Assembly (NCBI RefSeq): GCF_002898515.1
Contig: NZ_PPFX01000004.1
Coordinates: 83,583 to 147,582, forward strand
Direction: 5' to 3'
From: Geothermobacter hydrogeniphilus
GTDB lineage: Bacteria > Desulfobacterota > Desulfuromonadia > Desulfuromonadales > Geothermobacteraceae
Length of the DNA: 64,000 bases
The notes beneath the pieces are model-generated. The model made no database searches. It was given only the letters and a program-made list of their open reading frames with translations, and had not been told where the DNA came from. Made by a program: the position numbers and the translations under genes. Each line of letters starts with the position of its first letter. The stretch's first letter is position 1. Below are positions 60,456 to 64,000 of this stretch, piece after piece.

Positions 60456-61022
60456 ATGAAGATGACTGGAAAACTCGTATTGATCGCTGTTTTTATGTTG
60501 ACCCTGCCGTTGGCTGCAATGGCTGACGGCGACCACGGCAAGAAGATGGACATGGACCACGGCAGCATGAAAGGCATGGACCATGACAAAATGAAAGGCA
60601 TGGACCATGGTGACATGAAGAGCATGGGCCATGACGGCATGAAGATGGACGGTGACATGATCATGCTCGGTAATGACAGTGACGAGGGCGTCAAGGCCAT
60701 GGCTCACGCCAAGGTCTATGATCAGGCGGGGCGTGATGCCCTGGCCAAGATGGGGATGAATTCAACCCATCACCTGATGCTCATGTTTACCGATGAAAAA
60801 ACCGGCAAGCCGGTCACTGAGGGCAAGGTCGCCGTCAAGGTGAAGCATGAGGGCGGTGAAGAAAGCAAACCCGTCATGCTGATGGCGATGAAAATGGGGA
60901 TGGGAACCGGTTTCGGCGGCGACATCAGCCTGCCCGAAAAAGGTGAATATGAAATCAAGGTCGGCACCCGGCTGGCCGACGGCAAAAAACGTCAGTTCAA
61001 GTTTGAAATCGAGGTCAAATAA
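60456..61022 (+). CDS. Met/Asp/His-repeat periplasmic protein
   Basis: 188 residues (AAGGAGAACAAG before ATG). Signal peptide (KLVLIAVFMLTLPLAAMA), then a tandem metal-binding-like array of GMDHGSMK, GMDHDKMK, GMDHGDMK, SMGHDGMK units (about residues 27-65). A beta-type domain with HHLMLMFTDEKTGKPVTEGK and MLMAMKMGMGTGFGG follows. The repeats recall copper-binding PcoE/CopB-type motifs. Likely a periplasmic copper or silver buffer for the pump; last gene before a terminator. Confidence 0.8.
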   Translation: MKMTGKLVLIAVFMLTLPLAAMADGDHGKKMDMDHGSMKGMDHDKMKGMDHGDMKSMGHDGMKMDGDMIMLGNDSDEGVKAMAHAKVYDQAGRDALAKMGMNSTHHLMLMFTDEKTGKPVTEGKVAVKVKHEGGEESKPVMLMAMKMGMGTGFGGDISLPEKGEYEIKVGTRLADGKKRQFKFEIEVK

Positions 61023-61045
61023 CCGGCTGTTGCTCTGACAAACCG

Positions 61046-61080
61046 GGGGGAGGCGGCGATCGCCTCCCCCTTGATTTTCT
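61046..61080 (+). terminator. Intrinsic terminator of the metal-handling operon
   Basis: GGGGGAGGCG and CGCCTCCCCC form a perfect 10-bp stem with loop GCGAT, followed by TTGATTTTCT. Confidence 0.88.
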
Positions 61081-61414
61081 CCTCAATCGGGAGTCGATGA
61101 GTGCGAGCCCGGGCGGAAGGATTCGGAGAACGGAAAAATCCTGTCGATCTGCCCGCAATCTCTCTTGTCAGAGCCCTGCATTCTGTCTCCAGGAACAAAA
61201 GCCCGGCATTTCATCGCTGGTTTTTTTCACGCACGACATTCCCGCATCACCGGAAAAAAATTGCGCAGCCGGTTTCCGCGTTCAGCATACCGGTTGCCGT
61301 TCATCATGACTGGAGTCAGGCGGGGGGCGCCGCGAAAACCTGATGGGAAAACGGTTGACCGGCTGAGAAGGTCCGCCGACGTTCTCTTTTTCTTTATTGG
61401 AAGGATTTTGTTGT
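61081..61414 (+). other. Intergenic, nothing recognised
   Basis: Small overlapping frames occur here but none has a ribosome binding site and family features. TTGACC near 61351 may be part of a promoter for the OsmC gene. Confidence 0.45.
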
Positions 61415-61993
61415 ATGAGTCAAGCGATCAAGCAGTCCATTGAAAATCTGATCACCGCGATCTCCAGCAAGCCGCAGATGGCCACCTCGGTCTTTCGGGC
61501 CTCCTCCTACTCGGAGCAGGACAGTCTCGCGGTGGAGTCACGGATGCGGGGCTTTACGACGGCCATCGATGAACCCCTGGAACTCGGCGGCACCGACAGC
61601 GGTCCGAATCCGGTGGAAATGCTCCTTGCCGCCCTGGGGGGATGCCAGGAAATCGTCTACCGGGCCTATGCCTCGGTCATGGGGCTGCGGATCGAGCGCA
61701 TTGAAGTCCACGCCAAGGGATACCTGGACCTGCGCGGATTGCTCAACCTGGCCGAGGTCCCCGCCGGGTTTTCACAGATTTCATTCACGACCCGGATCGT
61801 GTCGGACGAACCGGAAGAGAAGCTCCGTCACCTTGCCGAGATGGTTGAGCGTCATTGCCCGGTCATGGATACCCTGCAGCGGCCGGTGCCGGTTGCCGGC
61901 AAGGTCGAGGTGGTGACCTCCGAGGGAGCCGCCGGGGCAGGAAAGGTTATTCTCGCAAGCGCCCCGGATAATCCTTCTGTGTCGGGTGACTAG
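61415..61993 (+). CDS. OsmC-family protein
   Basis: 192 residues (GGAAGG upstream). OsmC/Ohr-fold marks: DEPLELGGTDSGPNPVEMLL, AALGGCQEIVYR with the first redox cysteine, and MVERHCPVMDTL with the second. Members reduce organic hydroperoxides or serve unknown redox roles. It heads a second gene group after the operon terminator. Confidence 0.88.
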   Translation: MSQAIKQSIENLITAISSKPQMATSVFRASSYSEQDSLAVESRMRGFTTAIDEPLELGGTDSGPNPVEMLLAALGGCQEIVYRAYASVMGLRIERIEVHAKGYLDLRGLLNLAEVPAGFSQISFTTRIVSDEPEEKLRHLAEMVERHCPVMDTLQRPVPVAGKVEVVTSEGAAGAGKVILASAPDNPSVSGD

Positions 61994-61995
61994 CG

Positions 61996-62298
61996 ATGTC
62001 GGGTACACTGTCGGTGAAAAAACTTCTCGGCGCGGTTCTCCTGCTGGGCCTGTTGCTGCTTTGCGGCGGCTGCATGCACCTTCCGCATTCCGGCCATGCC
62101 GGTTCGGCGGGATCATCCGCGGCCGGCGCCCCGATGTCGGGCATGAATTGCGGCGGATTGGATCACCAGGCGATCGACAATCAGGCGAAGGCAGCAAGCG
62201 GTGAGCGTCACAGCCTTTTCCCGGAGGGACAATCTTCCACCTGGGCCTGGCTGGCCGGCGGCGGTATGGCCCTGATGATGGTCCTGGTGATGCTCTGA
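61996..62298 (+). CDS. Small Met/His-containing lipoprotein
   Basis: 100 residues. Lipoprotein signal (LLLGLLLLCGGC, lipid Cys27) followed at once by MHLPHSGHAG and GAPMSGMNCGG, then a C-terminal helix (WAWLAGGGMALMMVLVML). Starts two bases after the osmC stop. Not a recognised family; the His/Met/Cys content and context suggest metal binding. Confidence 0.65.
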   Translation: MSGTLSVKKLLGAVLLLGLLLLCGGCMHLPHSGHAGSAGSSAAGAPMSGMNCGGLDHQAIDNQAKAASGERHSLFPEGQSSTWAWLAGGGMALMMVLVML

Positions 62299-62383
62299 CG
62301 GCAACCCCGCGCCTGTTCGGTAACTGTTGCCCGAAAGAGGCAACCGGGGAAGGGCTTTCCCCGGACAAAGGAGAAGGGACGAA

Positions 62384-63025
62384 ATGATGAAAAAACTGTT
62401 GTTCTTCGGACTGATGTGGGCGATTCTGGCGGTAGCTCCCCTGACTTCTCTGGCGGCTTCCTATCCGGTTGGAGATGGCGTCAAACTGTTTCTGGAAGAA
62501 CCGTCATCTCCCTGGAAAGTGTCTCCCCGTCCCCCCGCGTTCCTGGTCAGGGAACGGGCCGAGCACCTGCATCCGCCGCAGCTCGAAGCGGCGCGCAAGG
62601 CCGGCATCAATGACCCTGAGGATGTGGCGCGCAAACTGTTGAGTATCAACGAACTGTTTGCTTTCAACGCGGAGACCGGTTCACACATCGAGATTGATTT
62701 CAGCGCCTTGAAGGACGGCGAAGATCCACCGACGGAAAAGGTTGTCAAGACTTCCGCCTCCTACGCCGGCGAGGGGCTCTCCAGCGAGGACGGGATCACC
62801 GGCGCCCAAACCGAGGTCAGACGTTTTCCGATCGCCGGAGCGGACATCAGCTACCGGTTGGATGCTGAATACAAGCTTCACGGGAAGCCGGTCCGCTTTA
62901 TCGGTGTCATCGGTTTCGCCGCCAGGCACTGGTTTTTCATCTATTACACCGGTCCCGGAAATGGTGCCGATGACGTGGCCGTGGTTGAGAAGCTGCTGGC
63001 CTCCTGCCGGATTGAGGCGCAGTGA
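62384..63025 (+). CDS. Exported protein of unknown function
   Basis: 213 residues from ATG 62384 (AAAGGAG upstream). Signal peptide (KKLLFFGLMWAILAVAPLTSLA), then a mixed alpha/beta soluble domain with no cysteine motif except near the C-terminus (LLASCRIEAQ). HWFFIYYTGPG and EVRRFPIAGADISYR suggest a beta-sheet core. No family recognised. Confidence 0.6.
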   Translation: MMKKLLFFGLMWAILAVAPLTSLAASYPVGDGVKLFLEEPSSPWKVSPRPPAFLVRERAEHLHPPQLEAARKAGINDPEDVARKLLSINELFAFNAETGSHIEIDFSALKDGEDPPTEKVVKTSASYAGEGLSSEDGITGAQTEVRRFPIAGADISYRLDAEYKLHGKPVRFIGVIGFAARHWFFIYYTGPGNGADDVAVVEKLLASCRIEAQ

Positions 63026-63152
63026 GTTCCGTTGATTCATCCTTGCGTTCAGGATCGCGGCAGCGCGGCAGGACCCGGTAAACCTTTTCCGGGGAAGGTC
63101 GTCTAAGGGAGGAGTGATTCAGCTGAACAAAACACTTTTCAAGGAGCAGACG

Positions 63153-63950
63153 ATGATCAGAATTTATCTGTCGATTTTAGCCGTCCTGTTGACCGCGCTT
63201 CCGGTATCGGCCCGGGGCTTGAGTCTGGAGGTCGGCCTGGATGTCACCAGCGGCGATTATGGGACGGATGAGACGGTGACCGGGGTGACGATTCCGTTGA
63301 CGGTCAGTTACAGCGCCGAGCGTTACAGCCTTGCTGTCACCCTGCCCTGGGTCAGCCAGTCGAAGGGGACCACCGTCTTCATGGGCGGGCGTCGTTTTGA
63401 CAACGGCGTGCCAGGGGGGACGATCATCGGAGGAGGTGGAATGGGCAGCCGCCGGATCGATACCACCGAGTCGAATTCAGGTCTCGGAGATGCCTCGCTG
63501 GATGCCGACCTGGTTCTCTGGCGACCCGCCTCCGGTCCGGAGATCCGCCTGCTGGGTTATCTCAAGGCGCCGACCGGGGATGATGACAAGGGTCTGGGAA
63601 CCGGTGCCTGGGATTTCGGCGGCGGCCTGTCCGCCCGGCAGGATCTTAGCGACTGGTTCCTGGATGGTTCGTTGCGCGCCATCTTCCCTGGAGAAAATGG
63701 TGATTTCCAGCCCGATCAGTACTGGGACTGGACGGCGTCCGTCGGTCGTTACCAGGGCGAACATCTCTGGTTTTCGGGTGGGCTGGAAGGCGCGACCGCT
63801 CCCTATGACGGTGGCGATAATGCCCTGGAAGTGGTCGGTCGTTGCGGCTGGGATGGCGAGGGTTTCGGATTCGGCGGCCACCTGCTGGCCGGTTTGAGCA
63901 ATGGCAGCCCGGATATCGGCGGCGGCGTTTTTGTATATCGGAGCTTTTAG
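63153..63950 (+). CDS. Outer-membrane beta-barrel, transporter-like
   Basis: 265 residues (AAGGAG upstream). Signal peptide (RIYLSILAVLLTALPVSA), then alternating strands typical of a barrel (LSLEVGLDVTSGDYG, YSLAVTLPWVSQS, GLGDASLDADLVLWRP) and a C-terminal aromatic residue (VYRSF) as in BAM substrates. It resembles the broad 'MetA-pathway of phenol degradation'/transporter-like barrel group. Substrate unknown. Confidence 0.7.
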   Translation: MIRIYLSILAVLLTALPVSARGLSLEVGLDVTSGDYGTDETVTGVTIPLTVSYSAERYSLAVTLPWVSQSKGTTVFMGGRRFDNGVPGGTIIGGGGMGSRRIDTTESNSGLGDASLDADLVLWRPASGPEIRLLGYLKAPTGDDDKGLGTGAWDFGGGLSARQDLSDWFLDGSLRAIFPGENGDFQPDQYWDWTASVGRYQGEHLWFSGGLEGATAPYDGGDNALEVVGRCGWDGEGFGFGGHLLAGLSNGSPDIGGGVFVYRSF

Positions 63951-63964
63951 TGTGAAGTAGAAAC

Positions 63965-63983
63965 CCCCGTCCTCTGGACGGGG
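63965..63983 (+). terminator. Short GC hairpin after the beta-barrel gene
   Basis: CCCCGTCC and GGACGGGG form a perfect 8-bp stem with a three-base loop, 15 bases after the stop. Only a weak T-rich stretch follows. Confidence 0.5.
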
Positions 63984-64000
63984 TCAGAGTCCTTTGGCTT

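Overview
The window (about 60% GC, no rRNA, tRNA or CRISPR seen) looks like chromosome of an anaerobic or microaerobic deltaproteobacterium of the Geobacter/Desulfuromonas/Pelobacter type (Desulfuromonadales). The clues are a tungsten-type aldehyde:ferredoxin oxidoreductase operon with its radical SAM neighbour, a selenocysteine formate dehydrogenase, a succinyl-CoA:acetate CoA-transferase, CIRCE-controlled rpoH, sigma-54 regulators, a PEP-CTERM protein, a heptaheme cytochrome bc-type operon and two copper/silver RND pumps. This placement is inference from gene content.

Layout. 1-7 kb: an OprO/P-type porin running off the left edge, preceded by two tandem Moco/Wco-family riboswitches, then the AOR operon (aor, an unknown gene, moaD-like, thiF-like) behind a third riboswitch, and a divergent radical SAM/SPASM gene. 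7-13 kb: formate dehydrogenase operon fdhA(Sec)-fdhB-fdhC-fdhE-mobA with a sigma-54 promoter. 13.5-18.5 kb: a divergent three-gene sensory operon (NtrC-type regulator, periplasmic binding protein, PAS histidine kinase) that probably drives it. 18.7-22.3 kb: PEP-CTERM protein with a sigma-54 promoter, CoA-transferase with a long structured leader, bamD. 22.6-29.3 kb: a leftward operon rpoH-moxR-DUF58-(unknown)-batA-batB/C-batD behind a CIRCE operator. 29.5-39 kb: fluoride channel, DUF190, TerB-like, rRNA methylase-like, NUDIX, quinone oxidoreductase, PAQR/hemolysin III, SYLF lipid-binding protein, an NtrC-type regulator with an altered GAFTGA loop, and an NTT/MFS-like transporter. 39-44.8 kb: DUF302, CusA, CusB, and a divergent PII-like gene. 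44.9-48.7 kb: heptaheme cytochrome, Rieske, cytochrome b and a PCYC-motif protein. 49.2-64 kb: a long rightward metal-handling cluster (HMA-SurA chimera, DUF2318, FtsX-type permease, ABC ATPase, two zinc-ribbon membrane proteins, cytochrome c, TlpA-like protein, CusC-CusB-CusA, Met/Asp/His-rich protein, OsmC, small lipoprotein, unknown periplasmic protein, beta-barrel).

The strongest non-gene discovery is a 162-bp miniature transposable element in three copies (1433, 22396, 33241). Each has CCTGAATC inverted ends and a different 5-bp target duplication (TTTAT, TGAAA, CATTG). One copy separates the two tandem riboswitches. The strongest candidate for an under-described system is the 49-61 kb operon. 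It joins a DUF2318/FtsX/ABC/thioredoxin module, reminiscent of bacterial periplasmic iron-handling clusters, to a Cu/Ag CusCBA pump, through an unusual membrane-anchored heavy-metal-binding/SurA-like fusion.
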